DNA of 64,000 bases from Enterovibrio sp045679545 (GTDB lineage Bacteria; Pseudomonadota; Gammaproteobacteria; Enterobacterales; Vibrionaceae): positions 620,001 through 684,000 of the forward strand of contig NZ_CP166194.1 in assembly GCF_045679545.1 (NCBI RefSeq), given 5' to 3'. This document shows, one piece after another, positions 18,024 through 26,082 of this stretch. Each line of letters begins with the position of its first letter. Position 1 is the first letter of the stretch. The notes under the pieces are model-generated. The model saw nothing but the letters and a program-made list of their open reading frames with translations. It ran no database searches and was not told the DNA's origin. The translations under genes were made by a program, and so were the position numbers.

Positions 18024-19265
18024 ATGAGCCTGATTATGAGCATTGTAGGGATGGTTGTACTGCTGCTAATCGCCGTACTTCTGTCTGACAACCGCAAAGC
18101 AATCAACCTGCGTACCGTTGGTGGTGCGTTTGCTATCCAGTTCCTCCTGGGTGGATTTATCCTGTTTGTTCCGTGGGGACAAACCTTGTTGAACGGCATG
18201 GCTAATGCTGTTCAGAATGTTATCAACTATGGTAAAGATGGCATCGGCTTCCTGTTCGGTAGCCTAGTGAACTTCTCTGTAGATGGCATCGGTTTTATCT
18301 TTGCGTTCCAAGTTCTGCCGACCGTTGTTTTCTTCTCAGCGTTGATCAGCGTTCTTTACTACCTAGGCATCATGCAGCTTGTTATCCGCGTATTGGGCGG
18401 TGCACTGCGTAAGGTTCTGGGTACGTCTCACGCGGAATCAATGTCAGCAACAGCAAACATCTTTGTTGGCCAAACTGAAGCGCCACTGGTTGTTCGTCCA
18501 TACGTACCAAAGATGACTCAATCTGAGCTGTTTGCGGTAATGTGTGGTGGTATGGCATCTGTAGCAGGTGGTGTACTCGCTGGTTACGCAGCGATGGGTG
18601 TTCCACTTTCTTACCTCATTGCAGCGTCGTTCATGGCAGCACCAGGTGGCCTGTTGTTCGCAAAAATCATCAAGCCTGAAACTGACAAGCCAATTGAACA
18701 GTTTGGTACTGATTCAGATGATGCTGACGAAGACAAACCTGCAAACCTTATTGATGCAGCCGCTGGCGGTGCTTCATCTGGTATGCAACTGGCGTTGAAC
18801 ATTGGTGCAATGCTGTTGGCATTCATCGGTCTTATCGCACTGGTTAACGGCATGTTGAGCGGTATCGGTGGCTGGTTCGGCGTTGAAGGTCTGACGCTTG
18901 AGTGGGTACTGGGTAAAGTCTTCGCACCACTGGCATTCTTGATTGGTGTTCCATGGGCTGAAGCAGATCTTGCCGGTTCTTTCATCGGTCAGAAGATCGT
19001 TGTTAACGAATTCGTTGCTTACCTGAACTTCACGCCAATGATTCCAGATCTGTCTGACAAGACTGTCGCTATCATCTCGTTCGCACTGTGTGGCTTCGCT
19101 AACCTATCTTCAGTAGCAATCCTACTGGGTGGCTTGGGTAGCATCGCACCAACACGTCGTCACGACATCGCTCGTTTCGGTATGAAGGCTGTTGCCGCTG
19201 GTACGCTATCTAACCTGATGAGTGCAACTATCGCGGGCTTCTTCCTGACGCTGTCGATGATGTAA
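18024..19265 (+). CDS. nupC: Concentrative nucleoside transporter NupC (CNT family)
   Basis: A 413-aa inner membrane protein that imports nucleosides with a cation gradient. Hydrophobic segments run through the whole length, and the N-terminal segment SDNRKAINLRTVGGAFAIQF and the core motif GQTEAPLVVRPY are typical of the family. I place the start at the ATG at 18024 because AGGA lies about 10 nt upstream and homologs begin MSL.MS.VGM. A longer frame opens at 17928 but adds an unrelated leader. The gene supplies substrates for the deo enzymes encoded just downstream and probably shares their regulation. A half-site TCACA lies upstream, but I could not find a full CRP or CytR box. Confidence 0.95.
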   Translation: MSLIMSIVGMVVLLLIAVLLSDNRKAINLRTVGGAFAIQFLLGGFILFVPWGQTLLNGMANAVQNVINYGKDGIGFLFGSLVNFSVDGIGFIFAFQVLPTVVFFSALISVLYYLGIMQLVIRVLGGALRKVLGTSHAESMSATANIFVGQTEAPLVVRPYVPKMTQSELFAVMCGGMASVAGGVLAGYAAMGVPLSYLIAASFMAAPGGLLFAKIIKPETDKPIEQFGTDSDDADEDKPANLIDAAAGGASSGMQLALNIGAMLLAFIGLIALVNGMLSGIGGWFGVEGLTLEWVLGKVFAPLAFLIGVPWAEADLAGSFIGQKIVVNEFVAYLNFTPMIPDLSDKTVAIISFALCGFANLSSVAILLGGLGSIAPTRRHDIARFGMKAVAAGTLSNLMSATIAGFFLTLSMM

Positions 19266-19289
19266 TACGCGCAACGTAAAATTCTGAAA

Positions 19290-19316
19290 GCCGCCTCCTT
19301 GTGAGGCGGCTTTTTT
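19290..19316 (+). terminator. Rho-independent terminator of nupC
   Basis: An 8-bp perfect stem GCCGCCTC/GAGGCGGC with loop CTTGT is followed by six T. Confidence 0.9.
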
Positions 19317-19822
19317 GTGTCTGTCGTTTTTGGCAAAGGGGGGCGAATGCGGGTGGTAAAGGCAAGCTTGCCCTAGCAATAAGACAGGGAAAGCTAGGTT
19401 CAATGCATATATTGGACTTATGCTTGAGCTTGCTCGGTATAACATGCCGATTTGGACACTAAGGGCAACAGAGTGTTTTTCAACAGAAACAGGTAACACC
19501 TAGTTCTGCCGCCCGAACATTGGTAAAATTGGTGAGCGCTGTCAAAGATTCGATAGGATGATTTCATATATTTTCAACTCTGTTTCATCTAGACAGCGGA
19601 ATGATGAAATATCACTACTCAACAATCAAAGACCCATCGCGGGTATTGTGGTTGAGTTTGCACCCTCAACGATGACGATGAAGGGTGTGCGGCAACAAGG
19701 AATGTTGATTGGCGAACCGATTGCCAAACTTCAAGGAGCCAAGGCCGCTCATCAAATTGTAACGTGCCGATGTGGCCGTGCATTTTGTTACTTGGTTTTG
19801 AATATATAGACTGGAGAAAGTC
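19317..19822 (+). promoter_or_regulatory. Long leader/control region upstream of deoC
   Basis: About 500 bp with no gene I can support; an 83-codon frame at 19558-19809 has no recognisable product or good ribosome site. Close to deoC is an interrupted inverted repeat, GTAAC (19759-19763) and GTTAC (19787-19791), whose flanks GTGC and GCA also pair. In E. coli the deo operon is controlled here by DeoR, CytR and CRP. I could not match their consensus boxes, so operator function is only suggested. Confidence 0.35.
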
Positions 19823-20596
19823 ATGAGCGATCTTAAAGCAGCAGCCCTACGTGCCCTTAAATTGATGGATTTGACCACCTTGAACGATGACGACACTGAT
19901 GCAAAAGTGATCGCGCTGTGTAAGAGTGCAAAGACCCCAGTTGGCAACACTGCTGCTATCTGTATCTACCCACGCTTCATCCCTGTGGCGAAAAAACAAC
20001 TTCGCGAGCAAGGCACGCCTGAAATTAAAATTGCGACAGTAACCAACTTTCCACACGGTAACGATGATATCGAGATTGCTGTTGCTGAAACCAAAGCAGC
20101 TATTGCATATGGTACAGATGAAGTCGACGTGGTTTTCCCATACCGCACACTGATTGCGGGTGACGAGAAAACGGGTTTTGAGCTCGTTAAACAAGTGAAA
20201 GAAGCCTGTGGTGATATCACGCTGAAAGTGATCATCGAAACCGGTGAACTGAAAGAAGCGGCATTGATCAAGCGTGCGTCTGAAATCTCTATCGAAGCGG
20301 GTGCAGATTTCATCAAAACTTCAACTGGTAAAGTGCCAGTTAACGCGACGCCTGAATCTGCTGAGATCATGCTAACGGTGATTAAAGACATGGGTGTTGC
20401 TGAGAAAGTTGGCTTCAAACCCGCTGGCGGCGTGCGCACAGCAGAAGATGCAGCAGAATACTTAGCGATGGCTGATCGCATTCTTGGTGGTGATTGGGCT
20501 GACGCGAATCATTACCGTTTCGGTGCATCGAGCTTGCTGGCGAACCTACTTAATACCTTGGGTGAAGGCGAAAAAGCAGCGGAAGGCGGCTACTAA
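19823..20596 (+). CDS. deoC: Deoxyribose-phosphate aldolase
   Basis: A 257-aa class I aldolase that splits 2-deoxyribose-5-phosphate into acetaldehyde and glyceraldehyde-3-phosphate. The Schiff-base lysine lies in ADFIKTSTGK and the second catalytic lysine in VGFKPAGGVRT. The start has GGAGAAAG 5 nt upstream. It is the first gene of deoC-deoA-deoB-deoD, which together convert deoxyribonucleosides into central carbon intermediates and free bases. A hairpin lies in the gap before deoA. Confidence 0.97.
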   Translation: MSDLKAAALRALKLMDLTTLNDDDTDAKVIALCKSAKTPVGNTAAICIYPRFIPVAKKQLREQGTPEIKIATVTNFPHGNDDIEIAVAETKAAIAYGTDEVDVVFPYRTLIAGDEKTGFELVKQVKEACGDITLKVIIETGELKEAALIKRASEISIEAGADFIKTSTGKVPVNATPESAEIMLTVIKDMGVAEKVGFKPAGGVRTAEDAAEYLAMADRILGGDWADANHYRFGASSLLANLLNTLGEGEKAAEGGY

Positions 20597-20606
20597 GCCA
20601 TTCAGT

Positions 20607-20628
20607 AGGGGAGTGTTCTCGCTCCCCT
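20607..20628 (+). other. Intercistronic hairpin between deoC and deoA
   Basis: A 7-bp stem AGGGGAG/CTCCCCT encloses an 8-nt loop, with no T-run after it. It sits 10 nt behind the deoC stop. It is more likely an mRNA stability or attenuation element than a full terminator. Confidence 0.55.
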
Positions 20629-20662
20629 GATGTTGCAGATCACCAAGATTGCGAGGTCTACT

Positions 20663-21994
20663 ATGTACCTTCCCCAAGAAATTATTAGAAAAAAGCGCGA
20701 CAACATTGCGCTAACTAATGACGAGATTAATTTCTTCGTTCAAGGCATTGCCAAAGACACGGTATCAGAAGGTCAGATCGCCGCGTTTGCCATGGCGATT
20801 TACTTCAATGATATGACCATGAACGAGCGCGTTGCGCTGACATGCGCCATGCGTGATTCTGGCATGGTGATCGATTGGTCACACATGAATTTTGATGGCC
20901 CTATCGTCGATAAACACAGTACCGGCGGTGTGGGTGATGTCACCTCATTAATGCTTGGCCCAATGGTGGCAGCATGTGGTGGCTATGTACCGATGATTTC
21001 AGGCCGAGGCCTAGGTCATACAGGTGGCACACTGGATAAGCTAGAAGCAATTCCAGGCTACAACATTACCCCAACCAATGATGTGTTTGGTCAGGTAACC
21101 AAAACGGCGGGCGTCGCGATTATTGGCCAAACTGGCGATTTAGCGCCGGCGGACAAGCGTGTTTATGCCACCCGAGATGTCACCGCGACGGTTGACAACA
21201 TTTCGTTGATCACTGCGTCGATTCTGTCGAAGAAACTGGCGGCAGGGCTAGAATCACTGGTGATGGACGTCAAAGTCGGGTCGGGCGCTTTTATGCCGAC
21301 CTACGAAAAATCTGAAGAACTCGCGAAATCGATTGTTGCTGTGGCCAATGGCGCAGGCACTCGCACCAGTTCATTACTGACAGACATGAACCAAGTGCTG
21401 GCATCCAGCGCAGGTAATGCGTTGGAAGTGAAAGAAGCCGTACAGTTTTTAACGGGTGAATATCGCAATCCGCGTTTGTATACCGTGACCATGGCATTGT
21501 GTGCAGAAATGCTGATGATCAGTGGTCTTGCGAAAGACAAAAACGACGCGATGAACAAGCTGCAAACCGTGTTAGACAACGGCAAAGCGGCAGAATGCTT
21601 CGGCAAAATGGTGGCAGGTCTCGGTGGCCCGTTAGATTTTGTTGAGAACTACAGCAAGTACCTTGCAACAGCAAACGTGATTAAACCTGTGTTTGCTAAT
21701 ACCTCTGGCTTTGTTTCTGCGATGGATACGCGAGCAATTGGTATGGCCGTTGTCGGTTTAGGTGGCGGTCGCCGTGTTGCGAGCGATACTATTGACTACT
21801 CAGTGGGCTTCAGTGACGTCATCCGACTTGGAATGCGCGCTGATAGCACCTTGCCACTGGCGGTTGTGCATGCCAATGATGAAGAACAATGGCAACAAGC
21901 TGCACGCGCACTTCAGGCTGCCATGGTCGTCTCTGATGAGGCGCCACAAGCGACACCAGAAGTGTACCGTCAGATTGGCCCAGAAGACGTCTAA
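20663..21994 (+). CDS. deoA: Thymidine phosphorylase
   Basis: A 443-aa enzyme that phosphorolyses thymidine and deoxyuridine to the base and deoxyribose-1-phosphate. It carries the pyrimidine-nucleoside phosphorylase signature SGRGLGHTGGTLDKLEAI and the phosphate-binding KHSTGGVGD. The ATG at 20663 fits the family N-terminus (MYLPQEIIRKKRD) and has GAGG 6-7 nt upstream; the longer frame from 20630 overlaps the intercistronic hairpin and is unlikely. The stop lies 11 nt before the deoB start. Confidence 0.97.
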   Translation: MYLPQEIIRKKRDNIALTNDEINFFVQGIAKDTVSEGQIAAFAMAIYFNDMTMNERVALTCAMRDSGMVIDWSHMNFDGPIVDKHSTGGVGDVTSLMLGPMVAACGGYVPMISGRGLGHTGGTLDKLEAIPGYNITPTNDVFGQVTKTAGVAIIGQTGDLAPADKRVYATRDVTATVDNISLITASILSKKLAAGLESLVMDVKVGSGAFMPTYEKSEELAKSIVAVANGAGTRTSSLLTDMNQVLASSAGNALEVKEAVQFLTGEYRNPRLYTVTMALCAEMLMISGLAKDKNDAMNKLQTVLDNGKAAECFGKMVAGLGGPLDFVENYSKYLATANVIKPVFANTSGFVSAMDTRAIGMAVVGLGGGRRVASDTIDYSVGFSDVIRLGMRADSTLPLAVVHANDEEQWQQAARALQAAMVVSDEAPQATPEVYRQIGPEDV

Positions 21995-22005
21995 AGGAGG
22001 CGATC

Positions 22006-23226
22006 ATGAAACGCGCGATAATTTTGGTTCTCGATTCTTTTGGGATCGGTGCTTCAGAAGACGCTCATAAATTTGGTGATGTGGGTGCGAATACCCTGGG
22101 TTCTATCGCGAAAGCGTGTGCGGCAGGGAATGCAAATAATGAAGATCGCCACGGCCTACTTAATCTGCCGAACCTAAACAAACTGGGCTTGGGCAAAGCC
22201 TGTGAAGAAGCGTCTGGTTACTTCCCAGAAGGGCTTGATCAAAACGCCGAAATCATCGGTGCTTATGGTCATGCTCAAGAATTGTCTTCAGGCAAAGATA
22301 CGCCATCGGGTCACTGGGAGATTGCAGGTGTGCCTGTACTGTTTGATTGGGGCTATTTTAGCGACAAAGAAAACAGCTTCCCGAAAGAACTGACCGATCG
22401 CATCCTTGCACGTGCTGGCATTTCTGATTACTTGGGTAACTGCCACGCATCAGGCACGGAAATTCTTGACCGATTAGGCGAAGAACACATGAAGACAGGC
22501 TTACCTATCTTCTATACGTCTGCTGACTCCGTGTTCCAAATTGCCGCACATGAAGAGACGTTCGGTTTAGATCGCCTGCTTGAGCTTTGTCAGATTGCGC
22601 GCGAAGAGTTAGAAGATTACAACATTGGCCGCGTAATCGCGCGTCCGTTTGTCGGTGAAGGCAAAGGCAAATTTGCACGTACCGGCAACCGCCGTGATTT
22701 GTCGGTAGAGCCACCGGCTGCAACTGTTCTTCAGAAACTGGTTGAAGAGAAATCAGGCGAAGTGATTTCTATTGGCAAAATTGCGGATATCTATGCCCAC
22801 GTTGGCATAACGCAGAAAGTGAAAGCGACAGGTTTAGAAGCTTTGTTTGATGCCACCAAAGATGTGATCAACAAAGCCGGAAACAACAGCATTGTCTTCA
22901 CCAACTTCGTGGATTTTGACTCACATTACGGCCACCGTCGTAACGTGGCAGGATATGCAGCGGCGCTTGAATATTTTGATGGTCGTCTTCCAGAGATCAT
23001 CGACATGCTGGATGAAGACGACGTGTTGATCCTGACGGCTGACCACGGTTGCGATCCAACGTGGCCAGGCTCTGATCACACTCGTGAATATATTCCTGTT
23101 TTGGTTTATGGCAAAAAAGTGCCAGCGGGCTCATTGGGGCGTCGCGAAACCTTTGCAGATATTGGCCAGACGTTGGCGGAGTACTTCGGTACCTCCGACA
23201 TGGAATACGGTAAATCATTCTTGTAA
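22006..23226 (+). CDS. deoB: Phosphopentomutase
   Basis: A 406-aa manganese-dependent enzyme of the alkaline phosphatase superfamily that interconverts (deoxy)ribose-1- and -5-phosphate. Metal-site motifs are visible at both ends: VLDSFGIGASEDA near the N-terminus, and VDFDSHYGHRR and TADHGCDPTWPGSDHTRE near the C-terminus. A strong AAAGGAGG lies 5 nt before the ATG, and the deoA stop is only 11 nt upstream, so the two are co-transcribed. Confidence 0.97.
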   Translation: MKRAIILVLDSFGIGASEDAHKFGDVGANTLGSIAKACAAGNANNEDRHGLLNLPNLNKLGLGKACEEASGYFPEGLDQNAEIIGAYGHAQELSSGKDTPSGHWEIAGVPVLFDWGYFSDKENSFPKELTDRILARAGISDYLGNCHASGTEILDRLGEEHMKTGLPIFYTSADSVFQIAAHEETFGLDRLLELCQIAREELEDYNIGRVIARPFVGEGKGKFARTGNRRDLSVEPPAATVLQKLVEEKSGEVISIGKIADIYAHVGITQKVKATGLEALFDATKDVINKAGNNSIVFTNFVDFDSHYGHRRNVAGYAAALEYFDGRLPEIIDMLDEDDVLILTADHGCDPTWPGSDHTREYIPVLVYGKKVPAGSLGRRETFADIGQTLAEYFGTSDMEYGKSFL

Positions 23227-23243
23227 TACCCCGTTGAACAGCC

Positions 23244-23275
23244 ATCGCAGCGACGCGGTATTCCCACGCTGCGAT
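23244..23275 (+). other. Intercistronic hairpin between deoB and deoD
   Basis: A 9-bp perfect stem ATCGCAGCG/CGCTGCGAT with a 14-nt loop and no T-run. Like the deoC-deoA hairpin it may set relative mRNA stability within the operon. Confidence 0.55.
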
Positions 23276-23323
23276 AGGCATTCGACAGGTTGAATCCCAA
23301 ATTTGATCAAAAGGAAAATACAA

Positions 23324-24049
23324 ATGGCAACTCCACATATCAATGCCGAAATGGGTGATTTTTCAGATGTTGTTCTGATGCCGGGCGACCCGCTTCGCGC
23401 TAAGTACATTGCAGAAACGTTCCTGCAAGACGTTAAGCAAGTTTGCGATGTTCGCAACATGTTTGGTTACACCGGTACTTACAAAGGGCGTAAGATCTCT
23501 GTCATGGGCCACGGTATGGGTATCCCATCTTGCTCAATCTACGCGACGGAGTTGATCAAAGATTTCGGCGTGAAGAAAATCATTCGCGTGGGCAGCTGTG
23601 GCGCAGTACGTGAAGACGTGAAACTGCGTGAAGTGATCATCGGTGTTGGCGCATCAACAGATGCAAAAATCAACCGTACTCGCTTTAACGGTCACGATTT
23701 CGCAGCGATTGCTGACTTTGAAATGACCCGTAACGCAGTCGATGCCGCGAAAGCAAAAGGCATTAATGTTCGTGTAGGTAACATTTTCTCTGCGGATCTT
23801 TTCTACTCACCAGAGCCAGAATTCTTCGACACCATGGCGAAGTACGGCATTTTGGGTGTGGAAATGGAAGCGGCGGGTATTTACGGCGTAGCGGCAGAGT
23901 TTGGCGCGAAAGCACTGACTATCTGTACCGTGTCTGACCACATCAAAACGGGTGAGCAAACCACATCTGATGAGCGTCAAACCACGTTCAACGAGATGAT
24001 TGAAATCGCACTAGAATCTGTACTGCTGGGCGATGCTGACGAAGCGTAA
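23324..24049 (+). CDS. deoD: Purine-nucleoside phosphorylase DeoD type
   Basis: A 241-aa hexameric-type purine nucleoside phosphorylase. Motifs include MPGDPLRAKYIAE (phosphate binding), GHGMGIPS, RVGSCGAV and VSDHIKTGE, which includes the catalytic aspartate region. The ATG at 23324 has AAGGAAA upstream and gives the family start MATPHINAEMGDF. It is the last gene of the deo operon, closed by a terminator at 24072-24099. In E. coli yjjJ and lplA follow; here ytjB follows on the opposite strand. Confidence 0.97.
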   Translation: MATPHINAEMGDFSDVVLMPGDPLRAKYIAETFLQDVKQVCDVRNMFGYTGTYKGRKISVMGHGMGIPSCSIYATELIKDFGVKKIIRVGSCGAVREDVKLREVIIGVGASTDAKINRTRFNGHDFAAIADFEMTRNAVDAAKAKGINVRVGNIFSADLFYSPEPEFFDTMAKYGILGVEMEAAGIYGVAAEFGAKALTICTVSDHIKTGEQTTSDERQTTFNEMIEIALESVLLGDADEA

Positions 24050-24071
24050 ATTCTGCTGAGTAACAGAAATG

Positions 24072-24099
24072 AAAAAGGATGGCTCAGGCCATCCTTTTT
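24072..24099. terminator. Bidirectional terminator of deoD and ytjB
   Basis: A hairpin built on AAGGATGGC/GCCATCCTT with loop TCAG has A-rich and T-rich flanks, so it can end transcription from both sides. Confidence 0.85.
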
Positions 24100-24131
24100 G
24101 TGTTCTACGTTGTGGCAAGCTTGCTCTTTAG

Positions 24132-24150
24132 TACCTGCTACCTGCTACCT
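24132..24150. repeat. Heptamer tandem repeat TACCTGC
   Basis: Two full TACCTGC units plus a five-base partial unit lie between the deoD/ytjB terminator and the ytjB stop. Confidence 0.7.
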
Positions 24151-24167
24151 AATATCGCTTTCGCTCT

Positions 24168-24776
24168 CTAATCATTGTTCTTCAGCAAAAACGTCGATCG
24201 CCACAGATCTTTTCGGTTGGCAAAAGTAAAGATAAGCAATGCCCCTGTTACGATCGCGACCAGAATCATGGCGCGAACCAAATTAATGCTTTGCTCCAGA
24301 CGATTAGACGCCGCTTTTATCACATCGCCGTGTTCTAGGGTGATGCGAAGAAAGCCCACCACATTACCATTTTCTGCAATAGGCTCAACCAGTTGTAATC
24401 GACCAATGCTGGCAACAGACAGTGGTGTATTTAGGCCGGTGAGTTGTTCAAGCGGCATTGCACCCACCGAATTAACCACAAGGTTACCCTTGATATCGTA
24501 CACCGAGGAATCCAAAATCAAATTCTCACGTTGCAGGTTGGCAACCATACGTTGAAGCCCTTCCATGTCATCGTTGGCGATAGCATCATGAGCGGTCGCA
24601 GCAGCTTGGCGCAAGATCACACGAGACAGGGATTCAGTCTGATCATATAGCATCTTATAGTTACGGTTATTTAACTGATTACTGTACATAAAAAGCATCA
24701 TTACCGTAGCGAAACATGCCACAAGGATGATGAACTGCCACAGTTTTTTTAGGCGTTTTTTATTTATTTGTAGCAT
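24168..24776 (-). CDS. ytjB: SerB-adjacent membrane protein, YtjB/Smp family
   Basis: A 202-aa protein with a transmembrane segment near residues 14-30, a periplasmic domain of about 120 residues and a second membrane segment near 160-178 (MILVAIVTGALLIFTFA). This is the Smp/YtjB (AhpA-related) architecture, and the gene is divergent from serB as in E. coli. I start at the ATG at 24776, which has GGAAGG upstream; an earlier ATG at 24821 has no ribosome site. Molecular function is not established. Confidence 0.82.
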   Translation of the reverse strand: MLQINKKRLKKLWQFIILVACFATVMMLFMYSNQLNNRNYKMLYDQTESLSRVILRQAAATAHDAIANDDMEGLQRMVANLQRENLILDSSVYDIKGNLVVNSVGAMPLEQLTGLNTPLSVASIGRLQLVEPIAENGNVVGFLRITLEHGDVIKAASNRLEQSINLVRAMILVAIVTGALLIFTFANRKDLWRSTFLLKNND

Positions 24777-24990
24777 ATGCCTTCCAAGCAATAGGCGAAG
24801 CCATAAAATACTTCGCATCAAAATCAGCGCGCCATCAGTTTGCTGCCCGTGCTCAAAAAATGCAAGTCAGCCCTTGGCTTATCCAAATTCTCACTGACTC
24901 AGTATTTTGATGTCACTCGTCGATCGCGCTACTGTGATCATACGCACTCTTTGATATAGTAGTGTGAGTTTTCGAAAAGGAATTTATGCA

Positions 24991-25956
24991 ATGGATGCAT
25001 TTTCAGCTTATCCGATAAAAAAGCACACCAAACTGTTAAACCGATTTCCGTCTATACGTGGCTTTCGTCCATCTGACTGCCGCCAAGCAGGATGGCTACT
25101 GTTTGGTTTACACATCAGCCCGTCTTATCTTGATGATTTCTCGTTTCTCACGGGCGAACGCGTACTTCCAATTGCAGGCTGGACGGTAGGTCCTTATGAC
25201 GTGTTGCTAATGCGTGGTGAGTTGACACCTGAAATTGTCGCATTGTGTGATGCGCTGTTTCTTGATTGCTCAGCATTGGAAAATATCCCCAACCTTTACG
25301 AACCCGGTTTGGCCCTGTTTGATATGGACTCGACTGCTATTCAAATTGAATGCATTGACGAAATAGCCAAACTGGCGGGCGTCGGTGAGCAAGTTTCTGA
25401 AGTCACTGAGCGTGCCATGCGTGGCGAGTTAGATTTTGAGCAAAGCTTGCGTCAACGTGTCGCGACACTGAAAGGCACGGACGTATCCGTGCTTGAGCAA
25501 GTGCGTGACAATATTCCCTATATGCCAGGCATGCGTCGTCTAACGGCATCTCTTCAGGCTCGAGGCTGGAAAGTGGCGATAGCTTCTGGTGGGTTCACTT
25601 GGTTCTCTGACAAACTTAAAAGTGATTTGTCATTGGCCTATGCGGAATCAAACCAATTGGTGATTGAAAACGGCAAGCTGACAGGCGAAGTTGCTGGCAC
25701 GGTTGTCGATGCGCAGCGAAAAGCGGATATTTTACGCGATCTGGCGGAAAGTTATGAATTGCCGCCATCGAGCACCTTAGCTGTGGGTGATGGGGCGAAT
25801 GATCTGACCATGATGGCCGCAGCAGGATTGGGTATCGCCTATCATGCTAAACCTAAAGTGCAGCAAGCGGCCCAAGTGGCGATTCGTCATGCTGATCTGG
25901 GCGGCGTGATGTGTGTGCTGTCAGCGTCTTTGCTGCCGCAGCGCCTTAGCTGGTAG
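24991..25956 (+). CDS. serB: Phosphoserine phosphatase
   Basis: A 321-aa HAD-superfamily enzyme for the last step of serine synthesis. The catalytic DxD lies in LFDMDSTAIQIECIDE near residue 110, motif II in IASGGFTWFSD, and motif III in VGDGANDLTMM. The N-terminal third is the ACT-like region found in gammaproteobacterial SerB. The ATG at 24991 follows AAAAGGAA; a GTG frame at 24964 is longer but lacks a ribosome site. It is followed by a hairpin and heptamer repeats. Confidence 0.95.
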   Translation: MDAFSAYPIKKHTKLLNRFPSIRGFRPSDCRQAGWLLFGLHISPSYLDDFSFLTGERVLPIAGWTVGPYDVLLMRGELTPEIVALCDALFLDCSALENIPNLYEPGLALFDMDSTAIQIECIDEIAKLAGVGEQVSEVTERAMRGELDFEQSLRQRVATLKGTDVSVLEQVRDNIPYMPGMRRLTASLQARGWKVAIASGGFTWFSDKLKSDLSLAYAESNQLVIENGKLTGEVAGTVVDAQRKADILRDLAESYELPPSSTLAVGDGANDLTMMAAAGLGIAYHAKPKVQQAAQVAIRHADLGGVMCVLSASLLPQRLSW

Positions 25957-25993
25957 CGCTGTTTTACCACCTAGGTTGCGAACCAGAACCGCG

Positions 25994-26031
25994 AAGCCAG
26001 AAGTCTAACATTGAGTGTTAGCTTCTGGCTT
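25994..26031 (+). terminator. Long hairpin downstream of serB
   Basis: A stem AAGCCAGAAG(T)CTAACA pairs with TGTTAGCTTCTGGCTT across a 5-nt loop with one bulge. Only a short T-run follows, so efficiency as a terminator is uncertain. Confidence 0.6.
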
Positions 26032-26033
26032 TC

Positions 26034-26063
26034 TAGCTTCTAGCTTCTAGCTTCTAGCTTCTC
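26034..26063. repeat. Heptamer tandem repeat TAGCTTC (about four units)
   Basis: Four consecutive copies of TAGCTTC sit right behind the serB hairpin and just before the stop of the minus-strand PilZ gene. The unit echoes the TTAGCTTCTGGC arm of the hairpin. Confidence 0.8.
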
Positions 26064-26082
26064 GTTCTTGGCGTGGGGTTTA

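Noticed and set aside
19558..19809. Possible 83-aa protein upstream of deoC
   Set aside because: No Shine-Dalgarno, no recognisable domain, and it lies in the expected deo control region.
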